Part shown: positions 8,400 to 18,507 of the stretch, in pieces
Layout: each line of letters opens with the position of its first letter
Position numbering within the stretch: position 1 is the first letter of the stretch
Source: Clostridiales bacterium
GTDB taxonomy: Bacteria > Bacillota > Clostridia > Oscillospirales > Oscillospiraceae
Assembly: GCA_004554585.1 (NCBI GenBank)
Contig: SFLH01000001.1
Location: 1-64,000, forward strand
Reading direction: 5' to 3'
Length of the DNA: 64,000 nt
The notes under the pieces: model-generated
What the model saw: only the letters and a program-made list of their open reading frames with translations
What the model was told of the DNA's origin: nothing
Databases searched by the model: none
Made by a program: the position numbers and the translations under genes

Positions 8400-9593
8400 A
8401 TGCGTACAATCGGCATCGTCACGGAATACAATCCCTTTCACAGCGGCCACGCCGGGCAGATTGCCGCCCTGCGCGAGGCCTTCGGCCCCCACTGCGCCAT
8501 GGTCTGCGCCATGAGCGGCAACTGGGTCCAGCGAGGTCAGGCGGCCCTGGCAGACAAGTGGACGAGGGCAAAGCTGGCCCTGGAAGGCGGTGCGGACCTG
8601 GTGCTGGAGATCCCCACCCTCTGGGCGGTGGCCTCGGCGGAGACCTTTGCCCGGGGCGGGGTGGGCGTCCTGGCGGCCACGGGAGTGGTGGACACCCTGA
8701 GCTTTGGCAGCGAGGCCGGCACCCTGGAGCCGCTGGAGCAGGCCGCCCAGGTCCTGCACACCGCCCCCTGGCAGCAGGCTCTCCACCAGGAGCTGGATCA
8801 GGGTCTCTCCTTTCCCGCTGCCCGGCAGCGGGCGGCGGCCGCCCTGCTGGGACAGCAGGCCGCCCAGTGCCTGAGCCAGCCCAACAACAACCTGGGCGTG
8901 GAGTACCTTCTGGCCATCCAGGCCCTGGGAGCCTCCCTTACCCCTCACACCCTGCCCCGGGTGGGGGCGGGCCACGACCAGGCCCCGGCGCCGGGCCAGG
9001 AACACGCCTCGGCCTCCTGGCTGCGCCGCCGCATCCTGGCGGAGGAGCCGGACGCCCTGTTCCCCTATCTGTCCCCCCAGGCCGAATCCCGGCTGCGGGA
9101 GGACCCGGCCAGCCTCTCCTTCTGCACCCGGGGGGTGCTGGCCCGGCTGCGGACCATGGAGGAAGAGGACTTTGCCCAGCTGCCCGACAGCGGCGAGGGC
9201 CTCAGCCACCGGCTGTATGCCGCCGTCCAGGCCGCCCAAGACCTGCCGGATCTCTACGCCCGGGTGCAGACCAAGCGCTATCCCCTGGCCCGGGTGCGAC
9301 GGCTGGTGCTGTGGGCCTTCTTGGGGCTAACCGCCCAGGACCGCCCTGCCGCCCTGCCCTATCTGCGGGTGCTGGGCTTTTCCGGACGGGGCCAGGCTCT
9401 GCTGCGGCAGATGAAAACCACCGCCGCCCTGCCCGTGCTGGTCAAGCCCGCCCACGCGGCCCGGCTGGACCCGGAGGGGCAGCGGGTCTTTGCCCTGGAG
9501 GCCCGGTGTACTGCCCTCTACGACCTGTGCCGACGGGACTTCGGCCGGAGCCCGGGACCCAACGAATACACGGAAAATCCCGTCCGTCTGTGA
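8400..9593 (+). CDS. tmcAL: tRNA(Met) cytidine acetate ligase TmcAL
   Basis: 397 residues. TmcAL (YlbM) activates acetate with ATP and acetylates the wobble cytidine C34 of elongator tRNA-Met. The N-terminus TEYNPFHSGH (residues 8-17) is the HxGH nucleotidyltransferase signature, followed by SGNWVQRGQAAL and the GADLVLEIP segment typical of the family. The ATG at 8400 lies beside GTGAGG. It is divergent from ackA, and acetate links the two only loosely. The middle and C-terminal parts are Ala/Leu-rich and extremely GC-rich, and the last ten residues may be unstructured. Confidence 0.93.
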   Translation: MRTIGIVTEYNPFHSGHAGQIAALREAFGPHCAMVCAMSGNWVQRGQAALADKWTRAKLALEGGADLVLEIPTLWAVASAETFARGGVGVLAATGVVDTLSFGSEAGTLEPLEQAAQVLHTAPWQQALHQELDQGLSFPAARQRAAAALLGQQAAQCLSQPNNNLGVEYLLAIQALGASLTPHTLPRVGAGHDQAPAPGQEHASASWLRRRILAEEPDALFPYLSPQAESRLREDPASLSFCTRGVLARLRTMEEEDFAQLPDSGEGLSHRLYAAVQAAQDLPDLYARVQTKRYPLARVRRLVLWAFLGLTAQDRPAALPYLRVLGFSGRGQALLRQMKTTAALPVLVKPAHAARLDPEGQRVFALEARCTALYDLCRRDFGRSPGPNEYTENPVRL

Positions 9594-9599
9594 CCACGC

Positions 9600-9636
9600 A
9601 AACAGCACCAGCCTGCAGGCTGGTGCTGTTTTTCTT
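9600..9636 (+). terminator. Terminator after tmcAL
   Basis: 14-bp stem (9600-9613 with 9618-9631), TGCA loop, then TTTTTCTT. Confidence 0.9.
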
Positions 9637-9660
9637 GTGGGTCAATGGGTTCCAAACCGC

Positions 9661-10143
9661 TCAGCCGGTTACGGCGGCCTTCAGCCGGGCCAGGTCCTCC
9701 TGGTCCGGGTGGCCCAGAGCCCGGTCGAAGTTTTCCAGCATGGCCCTGCGCCGGGGGGTGTCCTCCATGGCCTCATACCGGGCGCGGACCGCCGGGGGCA
9801 TCTGGCCCTGGCACATGTAGGTGCCCGCCACGGGCACTTCCGGCGCCAGGTGCTCCCGCACCCGTCCCAGGATCTGTTCAAAGTAAGCCGGGGCGCCGCC
9901 AAAGCCGGCGGTGCCGAAGAGAAAGACCCGCTGGCAGGTCAGGCCCTTCAAAAACTGGGCGATGGTCTCGTCGCATGTCCCCTTGTCCGTCCAAAATCCC
10001 ACGTACAGGGTCTCCGCCTCCAGGGCCCGGGCGTCTGGGGGACCGAAATAGAGACAGGTCTCCTGTCCCAAGGTCTCTCGGATGGTCTCCGCCAGCCGGG
10101 CCGTGTTGCCCGTGCGGCTGCTGTATACGATGGCGTAGCGCAT
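9661..10143 (-). CDS. Flavodoxin-fold protein
   Basis: 160 residues. The N-terminus YSSRTGNTARLA (from residue 7) is the FMN phosphate-binding loop of flavodoxins, and FLFGTAGFGG near 95 matches the isoalloxazine-contact loop. It is probably a cytoplasmic FMN-binding electron carrier or quinone-reductase-like protein. The C-terminal half, with a TYMCQGQMPP stretch, resembles the Flavodoxin_3 type rather than short-chain flavodoxins. It stands alone between two terminators, so its redox partner cannot be told from context. Confidence 0.8.
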   Translation of the reverse strand: MRYAIVYSSRTGNTARLAETIRETLGQETCLYFGPPDARALEAETLYVGFWTDKGTCDETIAQFLKGLTCQRVFLFGTAGFGGAPAYFEQILGRVREHLAPEVPVAGTYMCQGQMPPAVRARYEAMEDTPRRRAMLENFDRALGHPDQEDLARLKAAVTG

Positions 10144-10217
10144 AGGGTGCCTCTCCTTTCGTCAGGCAGGGTGCGGCCCGGGGCTCTCGGAACCCGCCGG
10201 ACCGTCTCTGTGAGAAA

Positions 10218-10255
10218 CAGCACCGGCCCTCTTGAGGGGCCGGTGCTGCTGTTTT
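10218..10255. terminator. Terminator of the purine operon (after fhs)
   Basis: 12-bp stem (10218-10229 with 10237-10248). Read on the minus strand it follows fhs and ends in GTTTCTC; read on the plus strand it ends in CTGTTTTG. Confidence 0.75.
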
Positions 10256-10268
10256 GCCAGTGGAAGCC

Positions 10269-11936
10269 TTAGAACAGGCCGGAAATCTTGCCGTTCTCGT
10301 CCACGTCGATCTTTTCCGCCGACGGGACCTTGGGCAGGCCGGGCATGGTGAGGATGTCCCCGGTGAGGGCCACCAGGAAGCCGGCGCCGGCAGAGACCTT
10401 CACGTTGCGCACGGTGACCGCAAAGTCCTCCGGAGCCCCCAGCAAGGAGGCGTCATCGGAGAAGCTGTACTGGGTCTTGGCCATGCAGATGGGATAGCCG
10501 CCAAAGCCCTGGTCGGTCAGCTGCTTGACCTGCTTCTTGGCCGCCGGGGTCAGCACCACCTCGCGGCCCCGGTAAATGCGGGTGACAATGGCATGGAGCT
10601 TCTCCTCGATGGTGGTGTCCAGCTCGTAGGAGGGCTTGTAGTGGTTGGGCTGCTCGCACAGGCGGACCACTTCCTCGGCCAGGGCACGGCCGCCCTCGCC
10701 GCCCTTGGCCCACACCTCGGACAGGGCCACGTTGACCCCCAGCTCCTTGCACTTGGCCTCAATGAGGGCCAGCTCTGCCTCGGTGTCCAGGGGGAAGCGG
10801 TTGATGGCCACCACGCAGGGCAGACCGAAGACGGTGGTGATGTTCTCCACGTGGCGCAGGAGGTTGGGCAGCCCCTTCTCCAGGGCCTCCAGGTTTTCCT
10901 GTCCCAGGTCGGCCTTGGCCACGCCGCCGTGGTGCTTGAGGGCACGAACGGTGGCCACCACCACCACGGCATCGGGATGGAGGCCGGCCATGCGGCACTT
11001 GATGTCCAGGAACTTCTCCGCCCCCAGGTCGGCGCCGAAGCCGGCCTCAGTGACGGCGTAATCCCCCAGCTTCAGGGCCGCCTTGGTGGCCATGATGGAG
11101 TTGCAGCCGTGGGCGATGTTGGCAAAGGGGCCGCCGTGGATGAAGGCGGGGGTCCCCTCCAGGGTCTGGACCAGGTTGGGCTTGAGCGCATCCTTGAGCA
11201 GAGCGGTCATGGCCCCGGCGGCCTTCAGGTCGCCGGCGGTGACGGGCTTGTCGTCGTAAGTGTAGGCCACCACCATGCGGCCCAGGCGCTCCTTCAAATC
11301 GCTGATGGAGGTGGCCAGGCACAGCACTGCCATGACCTCCGAGGCCACGGTGATGTCAAAGCCATCCTCTCGAGGCACGCCCTGCATCCGGCCGCCCAGG
11401 CCGTCGACGATGTCGCGCAGCTGGCGGTCGTTCATGTCCACGCAGCGCTTCCAGGTGATCTTCTTCACGTCGATGCCCAGGGCATTGCCCTGCTGAATGT
11501 GGTTGTCCAGCATGGCCGCCAGCAGATTGTTGGCCGCACCGATGGCGTGAAAGTCGCCGGTGAAGTGGAGGTTGATGTCCTCCATGGGCACCACCTGGGC
11601 GTAGCCACCCCCGGCAGCGCCGCCTTTGACGCCGAAAACAGGACCCAGGGAGGGTTCCCGCAGGGCTACCACGGCTTTCTTGCCAATCTTCCGCAGGCCG
11701 TCCGACAGACCCACAGTAGTGGTGGTCTTTCCCTCGCCAGCGGGGGTGGGGGTGATGGCGGTAACCAAGATCAGCTTGCCGTCGGGGGCCTGACTGTTCT
11801 GGAAGAGCCGATAGTCCACCTTGGCCTTGTAGTTGCCATAGGGCTCCAGATACTCTTCTGCCACACCCAGCTGACGGGCAATGTCTTGGATGGGCTGCAT
11901 CTTACAGGCCTGGGCGATCTCGATATCGCTTCTCAT
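10269..11936 (-). CDS. fhs: Formate--tetrahydrofolate ligase
   Basis: 555 residues, the normal length, starting MRSDIEIAQ; GGAAAGGAGAGG sits just upstream. The enzyme makes 10-formyl-THF from formate, THF and ATP. The phosphate loop TPAGEGKTTT lies near residue 65. As the last gene of the purine operon it supplies the formyl donor used by PurN and the AICAR transformylase encoded upstream, and in acetogen-type metabolism it is also the entry point of formate into the methyl branch. It has only a short gap after guaB and ends at a terminator. Confidence 0.98.
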   Translation of the reverse strand: MRSDIEIAQACKMQPIQDIARQLGVAEEYLEPYGNYKAKVDYRLFQNSQAPDGKLILVTAITPTPAGEGKTTTTVGLSDGLRKIGKKAVVALREPSLGPVFGVKGGAAGGGYAQVVPMEDINLHFTGDFHAIGAANNLLAAMLDNHIQQGNALGIDVKKITWKRCVDMNDRQLRDIVDGLGGRMQGVPREDGFDITVASEVMAVLCLATSISDLKERLGRMVVAYTYDDKPVTAGDLKAAGAMTALLKDALKPNLVQTLEGTPAFIHGGPFANIAHGCNSIMATKAALKLGDYAVTEAGFGADLGAEKFLDIKCRMAGLHPDAVVVVATVRALKHHGGVAKADLGQENLEALEKGLPNLLRHVENITTVFGLPCVVAINRFPLDTEAELALIEAKCKELGVNVALSEVWAKGGEGGRALAEEVVRLCEQPNHYKPSYELDTTIEEKLHAIVTRIYRGREVVLTPAAKKQVKQLTDQGFGGYPICMAKTQYSFSDDASLLGAPEDFAVTVRNVKVSAGAGFLVALTGDILTMPGLPKVPSAEKIDVDENGKISGLF

Positions 11937-11997
11937 AGGAAATCCTCTCCTTTCCAAAATACTCCGTGATGGGAGAATGATCTTAATCCTTGTCCGA

Positions 11998-13503
11998 TTA
12001 CTGCGGGCCGCCGGTGGAGCGGAGGGTCACGTCGTGATAGCCGCCCTCCACAATGCTGGTGGCGGAAACCAGGGTCAGCCGGGCGTTCTTCTGCAGGTCG
12101 GGGATGGTGGTCACGCCGCAGTTGCACATGGTGGACTTGACCTTGTACAAGCTCTTCTCCACGTTGTCGTGGAGGGAGCCGGCGTAGGCCACGTAGGAGT
12201 CCACGCCCTCTTCAAAGGCCAAGTCGCTCTTGCCGCCCAGGTCGTAGCGCTGCCAGTTCCGGGCGCGGTTGGAGCCCTCGCCCCAGTACTCCTTCACGTA
12301 GGCACCGTTGACCATGAGCTTGTTGGTGGGGCTCTCGTCAAAGCGGGCGAAGTACCGGCCCAGCATAAGGAAGTCAGCCCCCATAGCCAGAGCCAGGGTC
12401 ATGTGGAAGTCAAAAACGATGCCGCCGTCGGAGCAGATGGGCACATAGATGCCGGTCTCCTGGAAGTACTCGTCCCGAGCAGCCGCCACCTCAATCAGAG
12501 CGGAGGCCTGGCCGCGGCCGATGCCCTTGGTCTCCCGGGTGATGCAGATGGAGCCGCCGCCGATGCCCACTTTCACAAAGTCGGCGCCCGCCTGGGCCAG
12601 ATAGCGGAAGCCCTCCCGGTCCACCACGTTGCCGGCGCCCACCTTCACGGTGTCGCCGTACTTCTCCCGAATGAAGTCGATGGTCTTCTTCTGCCAGACG
12701 GAGTAGCCCTCAGAGGAGTCAATGCACAGGATATCGGCACCGGCCTCCACCAGAGCAGGCACCCGCTCGGCAAAGTCCCGGGAGTTGATGCCCGCGCCCA
12801 CCACATAGCGCTTGTCTGCGTCCTGGAGGGCCAGGGGGTGCTCCTTGTGCTCGGCGTAGTCCTTGCGGAAGACGAAGTACATCAGATGGTCGTTGTCATC
12901 CACCACAGGCAGGGCGTTGAGCTTGTGGTCCCAGATGATGTCGTTGGCCTCTTTCAGGGTGGTGGCCGCCGGGGCGGTGATGAGCTTTTCCCGGGGGGTC
13001 ATGAATTCCCGCACGGGCACGTCGGTGCTCATCCGGGTGATCCGGTAGTCCCGGCTGGTGACCAGGCCCAGAAGCTTGCCGGTGGGGGTGGCATCCTCGG
13101 TGATGGCCACGGTGGAGAAGCCGTTCTTCTCCTTCAGGGCCAGCACGTCGGCCAGGGTGGCGTCGGGGGTGAGGTTGGAGGCAGAGATCACAAAGCCTGC
13201 CTTGCTGCTCTTAACCCGGCGGACCATGGCCGCCTCGTCTTCAATGGACTGAGAGCCGTAGATAAAGGACATGCCGCCCTCCTTGGCCAGGGCCACGGCC
13301 AGGGTGTCGTTGGACACGGCCTGCATGATGGCGGAGACCAGGGGGATGTTCAGGCTCAGAGGGCACTCCTCCTCCCCCTTGCGGTACTTGACCAGGGGGG
13401 TCTTCAGGGAGACGTTGTCGGGGATGCACTCCTCCGAGGTGAACCCAGGCACCAGCAGATACTCGCTGAAGGTGTGAGAGGGTTCGGGATAGTAATAAGC
13501 CAT
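11998..13503 (-). CDS. guaB: IMP dehydrogenase
   Basis: 501 residues. It oxidises IMP to XMP with NAD+, the committed step to guanine nucleotides. The TIM-barrel sequence is interrupted at about residues 105-225 by a tandem CBS pair. The catalytic loop GGGSICITRE puts the nucleophilic Cys near 321, and the phosphate-site segment GADFLMLGRYFA follows. The flap region (NRARNWQRYDLGGK) differs from the common bacterial RY motif spacing, so this may belong to a divergent clostridial branch. A ribosome site lies just before ATG 13503. It is in the purine operon between purL and fhs. Confidence 0.93.
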   Translation of the reverse strand: MAYYYPEPSHTFSEYLLVPGFTSEECIPDNVSLKTPLVKYRKGEEECPLSLNIPLVSAIMQAVSNDTLAVALAKEGGMSFIYGSQSIEDEAAMVRRVKSSKAGFVISASNLTPDATLADVLALKEKNGFSTVAITEDATPTGKLLGLVTSRDYRITRMSTDVPVREFMTPREKLITAPAATTLKEANDIIWDHKLNALPVVDDNDHLMYFVFRKDYAEHKEHPLALQDADKRYVVGAGINSRDFAERVPALVEAGADILCIDSSEGYSVWQKKTIDFIREKYGDTVKVGAGNVVDREGFRYLAQAGADFVKVGIGGGSICITRETKGIGRGQASALIEVAAARDEYFQETGIYVPICSDGGIVFDFHMTLALAMGADFLMLGRYFARFDESPTNKLMVNGAYVKEYWGEGSNRARNWQRYDLGGKSDLAFEEGVDSYVAYAGSLHDNVEKSLYKVKSTMCNCGVTTIPDLQKNARLTLVSATSIVEGGYHDVTLRSTGGPQ

Positions 13504-13524
13504 ATGAGGCTCCTCCTTTCTGCG

Positions 13525-16500
13525 TTACGCAAAGTACTCCACCGCAGAGCGGAAGAGCTTCATGTCATAGTCGCCGGGAACATTGCGGTACAGGCCGGCG
13601 CCGGTACGCTCGCTGTGGCCCATCTTGCCGAAGACCCGGCCGTCGGGAGAGGTGATGCCCTCGATGGCCCAGACGGAGTTGTTGGGGTTGCAGCGCACAT
13701 CGGCGGTGGGCTGGCCGGCCAGGTCCACATACTGGGTGGCGATCTGGCCGTTCTTGGCCAGCTGCTCCACCAGCTCCTGGGAGGCCAGGAAGCGGCCCTC
13801 GCCGTGAGAGATGGGCACGGTATAGATTTCACCGGGCTTGGTGTTCATCAGCCAGGGGGACTTATTGGAGGCCACCCGGGTGCGCACCAGACGGGACTGG
13901 TGGCGGCCAATGGTGTTGAAGGTGAGGGTGGGGCAGTCCTCATCGGTGTCGATGATCTCCCCGTAGGGCACCAGACCCAGCTTGATGAGGGCCTGGAAGC
14001 CGTTGCAGATGCCCAGCATCAGGCCGTCCCGGTTTTTGAGCAGGTCCATGACCTGGTCCTTCACCTTGGCGGCCCGGAAGAAGGAGGTGATGAGCTTGGC
14101 GGAACCGTCGGGCTCGTCGCCGCCGGAGAAGCCGCCGGGCAGGAAGACGATCTGGGCCTGGGCCAGCCGCTGGGCCACGTGGTCCATGGACTGGGCGATG
14201 GCAGCGGCGGTGAGGTTTTTGATGACCACAATCTCCGGCTGGGCCCCGGCGGCGGCCATGGCCTTGGCCGCGTCGTACTCGCAGTTGGTGCCGGGGAAGA
14301 CGGGGATGAGCACCCGCGGCTTAGCAATCTTCACCGCCGGACGCTTCCAGGCGTCGCTCTCATAGGACAGAGTGGGGATCTCCCCGCCGTCCTGGGGAAT
14401 GTTGCAGGGGTAGATGGGCTCCAGCTTGTTCTCATAGGCGGCCAGGAGCTCGGCAGCGGTGAGGGTCTGGTCCTTCCAGACCAGGCTGCCGTCGTCGGTG
14501 GTCACGCCCAGGGGCAGGCCGATCTTTTCCTTGTCATCGGCCAGCTCCAGGATGAAGGAGCCGTAGCCGTAGGCGAAGAGTTCGTCCAGGGTGCAGCCGT
14601 CGTCGAAGCGCAGGCCGATGCCGTTGCCCAGGCCCATTTTCAGCACGCCCTCGGCAACCCCGCCGAAGGTGGGGGTGTAGGCGGCCAGAAGGGCGCCCTT
14701 CTTCCGCAGGCGCAGAACGGTGCGGTAGACCTCTTTCAGGGAGTGGGCGGCGGGCAGGCCGTCGGGGCCGTACTCGGGGCAGAGCCAGACCACCGGATGG
14801 CCGGCCCCCTTGAACTCGGGGGAGATGATGTGGGGGATGTCCTCGGTGGTCACGGCAAAGGAGACCAGGGTGGGGGGCACGTCCAGGTCCTCAAAGGAGC
14901 CGCTCATGGAGTCCTTGCCGCCGATGGCGGCGATCTCCAGCTCCTTCTGGGCCCGGTAGGCCCCCAGCAGGGCGGCCAGGGGCTGGCCCCAGCGCTTGGG
15001 ATCTTTGCCCAGCTTGGGGAAATACTCCTGGAAGCTGAGGTAGGTGTCCTTCAGATCGGCGCCGGAGGCCACCAGCTTGGACACGGATTCCACCACCGCC
15101 AGATAGGCCCCGTGGTAGGGGCTCTTCTCGGTGATGTAGGGGTTGTAGCCCCAGGACATGATAGAGCAGGTATCGGTGTCCCCCGTCTCCCGAGAGATCT
15201 TGTTCACCATGGCCTGGGTGGGAGTGAGCTGGTTCTTGCCGCCAAAGGGCATGAGCACGGTGCCGCTGCCGATGGTGGAGTCAAACCGCTCGGACAGGCC
15301 ACGCTTGGAGCATACGTTCAGATCGGCGGCCAGGTCCAGATAGCCCTGGCGGAAATCCGTCACCTGGTCCTTGAGGATGGACTCAGGGGCAGCGGTGACA
15401 GCAGTGACGTGCTTTTCCACGCCGTTGGTATCCAGGAAGGAGCGGGCGATGTCCACGATGGTCTTGCCATTCCAGCTCATGGTCAACCGGCCCTTGTCGG
15501 TGACGGTGGCCACCACAGTGGACTCTAAGTTTTCCCCGTCGGCCAGTTCCATAAACCGGGGGGCGTCCTTGGCCTCCACCACCACGGCCATGCGCTCCTG
15601 GGACTCACTGATGGCAAGCTCGGTGCCGTCCAGGCCCTCGTACTTCTTGGGGACCTTGTTCAGGTCGATCTCCAGGCCCTCGGCCAGCTCGCCGATGGCC
15701 ACGGACACGCCGCCGGCGCCGAAGTCGTTGCAGCGCTTGATGAGGCGGGAGGCCTCGGGGTTGCGGAAGAGCCGCTGGAGCTTGCGCTCCTCGGGGGCGT
15801 TGCCCTTCTGGACCTCAGCCCCGCAGGTCTCCAGGGAGGCCATGGTGTGGGACTTGGAGGAGCCGGTGGCCCCGCCGCAGCCGTCCCGGCCGGTGCGGCC
15901 GCCCAGCAGGATGACCACATCCCCAGGAGCGGGGCGCTCCCGGCGGACGTTGGCCGCCGGCGCGGCGGCAATGACCGCGCCGATCTCCATGCGCTTGGCG
16001 GCGTAGCCCGGGTGGTAGAGCTCATCCACCTGGCCGGTGGCCAGGCCGATCTGGTTGCCGTAGGAGGAGTAGCCGGCGGCGGCCTTGGTGACGATGGTGC
16101 GCTGGGGCAGCTTGCCGGCCATGGTGTCCTCGATGGGGGTCAGGGGGTCGGCGGCGCCGGTCAGGCGCATGGCGGAGTAGACATAGGAACGGCCGGACAG
16201 GGGGTCCCGAATGGCCCCGCCCACACAGGTGGCCGCGCCGCCGAAGGGCTCGATCTCCGTGGGGTGGTTGTGGGTTTCGTTCTTAAAGAGCAGGAGCCAG
16301 TCCTCCTTGCCGGCGACGGTATTGACCTTGATCTTGACGGTGCAGGCGTTAATCTCCTCGGACTCGTCCAGCCGGGGCATCTTCCCCTGCTTTTTCAGGT
16401 ACTTGGCCACGATGGTGCCGATGTCCATGAGATTCACAGGCTTGGTGCGGTTCAGGCGCTTGCGGGTGTTCAGATAGTCCTCATAGGTCTGCTGGAGGAT

Positions 16501-17214
16501 GGGGCTCTGGAACTCCACAGCGTCGATGGTGGTCAGGAAGGTGGTGTGGCGGCAGTGGTCGGACCAATAGGTGTCGATCACCCGCAGCTCGGTCATGGTG
16601 GGGTCCCGGTCTTCCGTGCGGAAATAATCCCGGCAGAAGCGCAGGTCGTCCACGTCCATGGCCAGGCCGTAGTCGGCCACCATGGCCTCCAGCCCTTCCT
16701 CGTCCAGGTCCCGGAATCCCTCCAGGGTGGCCACAGTCTCAGGGATGTCATAGGTCATGGCCAGGGTGTCGAAGGGCTCCAGGGAGGCCTCCCGGGCCTC
16801 CACGGGGTTGATGAGGTATTTTTTGATGGCCCCCACCTCTTCGGCGGTGAGCTTGCCGGTGAGATGATAGACCCGGGCCGAGCGGACCAGGGGACGCTCG
16901 GCCTGAGAGAGGATCTGGATGCACTGGGCGGCAGAGTCCGCCCGCTGGTCAAACTGTCCGGGCAGGTATTCCACGGCGAAGACGATCCCGCCCTCAGGCA
17001 GGGTGTCGGTCACCTGGTCCAGCTGGGGCTCGGACAGGATGGTTTTCACGCTGTAGTCGAAGAGCTCCGGCGTGATGTTCTCCACGTCGTAGCGGTTGAG
17101 CAACCGCAGGCCCTCCAGGGAGGAGATCCCCAGCAAGGTGCGGATGTCGTTGGCCAGGGCGTCGGCCTCGGCGGTGAGCCCCGGGCGTTTTTCTACATAG
17201 ACCCGATATACCAT
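13525..17214 (-). CDS. purL: Phosphoribosylformylglycinamidine synthase, single-chain
   Basis: 1229 residues. It converts FGAR to FGAM using glutamine and ATP. It is the long fused form: an N-terminal linker and two AIR-synthase-like halves (SDHCRHTTF near 215; HNHPTEIEPFGG in the ATP region), then a C-terminal class I glutamine amidotransferase with GTNCEYD, LPGGFSGGDEP and the nucleophile in GICNGFQ, plus a late SHGEGRF for the His. It therefore needs no separate PurQ or PurS. Its start codon directly abuts the purD stop, so the two are co-translated. Confidence 0.97.
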   Translation of the reverse strand: MVYRVYVEKRPGLTAEADALANDIRTLLGISSLEGLRLLNRYDVENITPELFDYSVKTILSEPQLDQVTDTLPEGGIVFAVEYLPGQFDQRADSAAQCIQILSQAERPLVRSARVYHLTGKLTAEEVGAIKKYLINPVEAREASLEPFDTLAMTYDIPETVATLEGFRDLDEEGLEAMVADYGLAMDVDDLRFCRDYFRTEDRDPTMTELRVIDTYWSDHCRHTTFLTTIDAVEFQSPILQQTYEDYLNTRKRLNRTKPVNLMDIGTIVAKYLKKQGKMPRLDESEEINACTVKIKVNTVAGKEDWLLLFKNETHNHPTEIEPFGGAATCVGGAIRDPLSGRSYVYSAMRLTGAADPLTPIEDTMAGKLPQRTIVTKAAAGYSSYGNQIGLATGQVDELYHPGYAAKRMEIGAVIAAAPAANVRRERPAPGDVVILLGGRTGRDGCGGATGSSKSHTMASLETCGAEVQKGNAPEERKLQRLFRNPEASRLIKRCNDFGAGGVSVAIGELAEGLEIDLNKVPKKYEGLDGTELAISESQERMAVVVEAKDAPRFMELADGENLESTVVATVTDKGRLTMSWNGKTIVDIARSFLDTNGVEKHVTAVTAAPESILKDQVTDFRQGYLDLAADLNVCSKRGLSERFDSTIGSGTVLMPFGGKNQLTPTQAMVNKISRETGDTDTCSIMSWGYNPYITEKSPYHGAYLAVVESVSKLVASGADLKDTYLSFQEYFPKLGKDPKRWGQPLAALLGAYRAQKELEIAAIGGKDSMSGSFEDLDVPPTLVSFAVTTEDIPHIISPEFKGAGHPVVWLCPEYGPDGLPAAHSLKEVYRTVLRLRKKGALLAAYTPTFGGVAEGVLKMGLGNGIGLRFDDGCTLDELFAYGYGSFILELADDKEKIGLPLGVTTDDGSLVWKDQTLTAAELLAAYENKLEPIYPCNIPQDGGEIPTLSYESDAWKRPAVKIAKPRVLIPVFPGTNCEYDAAKAMAAAGAQPEIVVIKNLTAAAIAQSMDHVAQRLAQAQIVFLPGGFSGGDEPDGSAKLITSFFRAAKVKDQVMDLLKNRDGLMLGICNGFQALIKLGLVPYGEIIDTDEDCPTLTFNTIGRHQSRLVRTRVASNKSPWLMNTKPGEIYTVPISHGEGRFLASQELVEQLAKNGQIATQYVDLAGQPTADVRCNPNNSVWAIEGITSPDGRVFGKMGHSERTGAGLYRNVPGDYDMKLFRSAVEYFA

Positions 17215-18489
17215 TTACTTTCCCTCTTCCTTGGCTCGCAGCGCGCGGGCCCCGATGTCTTTGCGGCAGTACGCGTTCTGGAAGGTCACCCGGGCCCCCT
17301 CGCGATACGCCTTGTCGATGGCTTCTTTCAAGGTGTCCCCTACGGCGGTGACCCCCAGCACCCGGCCGCCGGAGGTCTTCAGCACCCCGTCCTCCAGCTT
17401 GGCCCCAGCCACGAAGACCTGGGCGTCCAGATCGGCGGGGATGGTGATGGGATAGCCGGTCTCGTACTTCTTCGGATACCCTTCCGAGGCCAGCACCAGA
17501 CAGCAGGCGGACTTGTCGCTGAACTTCACTTCCGTCTCGGCCAGGGTCCCCTTGGCGGTAGCTTCCATGATGGTCAGCAGGTCGCTCTCCAGCAGGGGCA
17601 GGACCACCTGGGTCTCCGGGTCGCCGAAGCGGCAGTTGTACTCAATGACCTTGGGGCCGGCTTCCGTGAGCATGAGGCCGAAGTACAGGCAGCCCTTGAA
17701 GGTGCGGCCCTCGGCGTTCATGGCATGCATGGTGGGCAGGAAGATGGTGTCCATGCACACTTTGGCGATCTCGTCGGTGTAATAGGGGTTGGGGGCGATG
17801 GTGCCCATGCCGCCGGTGTTGGGGCCAGTGTCCCCGTCGCCAATACGCTTGTGGTCCATGGAGGAGATCATGGGGATGACCACCTTGCCGTCGGTGAAGG
17901 AGAGGACGGAGACTTCCGGGCCGGTGAGAAACTCCTCGATGACGATGTGACTGCCGCTGTCGCCGAAGATCTTGTCCTCCATGCAGGCCCGGACGGCAGC
18001 CTCTGCCTCTTCCCGGGTCATGGCCACAGTGACCCCCTTGCCCAGGGCCAGGCCGTCGGCTTTGACCACAGTGGGGATGGGGGCGGTTTTCAGGTAATCC
18101 AGGGCGGCGTTCAGGTCGTCAAAGACCTCGTAGGCCGCCGTAGGAATGTGGTACTTTTTCATCAAGTCCTTGGAGAAGACCTTGCTCCCCTCCAGGATGG
18201 CCGCGGCCTTATTGGGGCCGAAGCAAGGGATGCCTACGGCTTCCAGCCGGTCCACCGCCCCCAGCACCAGGGGATCGTCGGGGGCCACCACGGCAAAGTC
18301 GATGGCGTTGTCCTGGGCAAAGGCAGTGATGGCGTCCAGGTCCTTGGCGCCGATGCCGGTGCAGATGGCGTCGGCGGCGATGCCGCCGTTGCCGGGGGCG
18401 GCGTAGATGGTGCTCACCCGGGGGCTCTTTTTCAGGCTCTGGATGATGGCGTGCTCCCGGCCGCCGCCGCCTACCACGAGAATGTTCAT
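17215..18489 (-). CDS. purD: Phosphoribosylamine--glycine ligase
   Basis: 424 residues. ATP-grasp enzyme joining phosphoribosylamine and glycine to give GAR. It opens with NILVVGGGGREHA, the N-terminal fold of the family, followed by APGNGG and VAPDDPL, the ATP-grasp lid VKADGLALGKGV near 165 and the metal-site segment EYNCRFGDPETQ near 285. It lies between the AICAR transformylase gene (18-bp gap) and purL (no gap). Confidence 0.98.
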   Translation of the reverse strand: MNILVVGGGGREHAIIQSLKKSPRVSTIYAAPGNGGIAADAICTGIGAKDLDAITAFAQDNAIDFAVVAPDDPLVLGAVDRLEAVGIPCFGPNKAAAILEGSKVFSKDLMKKYHIPTAAYEVFDDLNAALDYLKTAPIPTVVKADGLALGKGVTVAMTREEAEAAVRACMEDKIFGDSGSHIVIEEFLTGPEVSVLSFTDGKVVIPMISSMDHKRIGDGDTGPNTGGMGTIAPNPYYTDEIAKVCMDTIFLPTMHAMNAEGRTFKGCLYFGLMLTEAGPKVIEYNCRFGDPETQVVLPLLESDLLTIMEATAKGTLAETEVKFSDKSACCLVLASEGYPKKYETGYPITIPADLDAQVFVAGAKLEDGVLKTSGGRVLGVTAVGDTLKEAIDKAYREGARVTFQNAYCRKDIGARALRAKEEGK

Positions 18490-18507
18490 GGGAAGTTCCT
18501 CCTTACC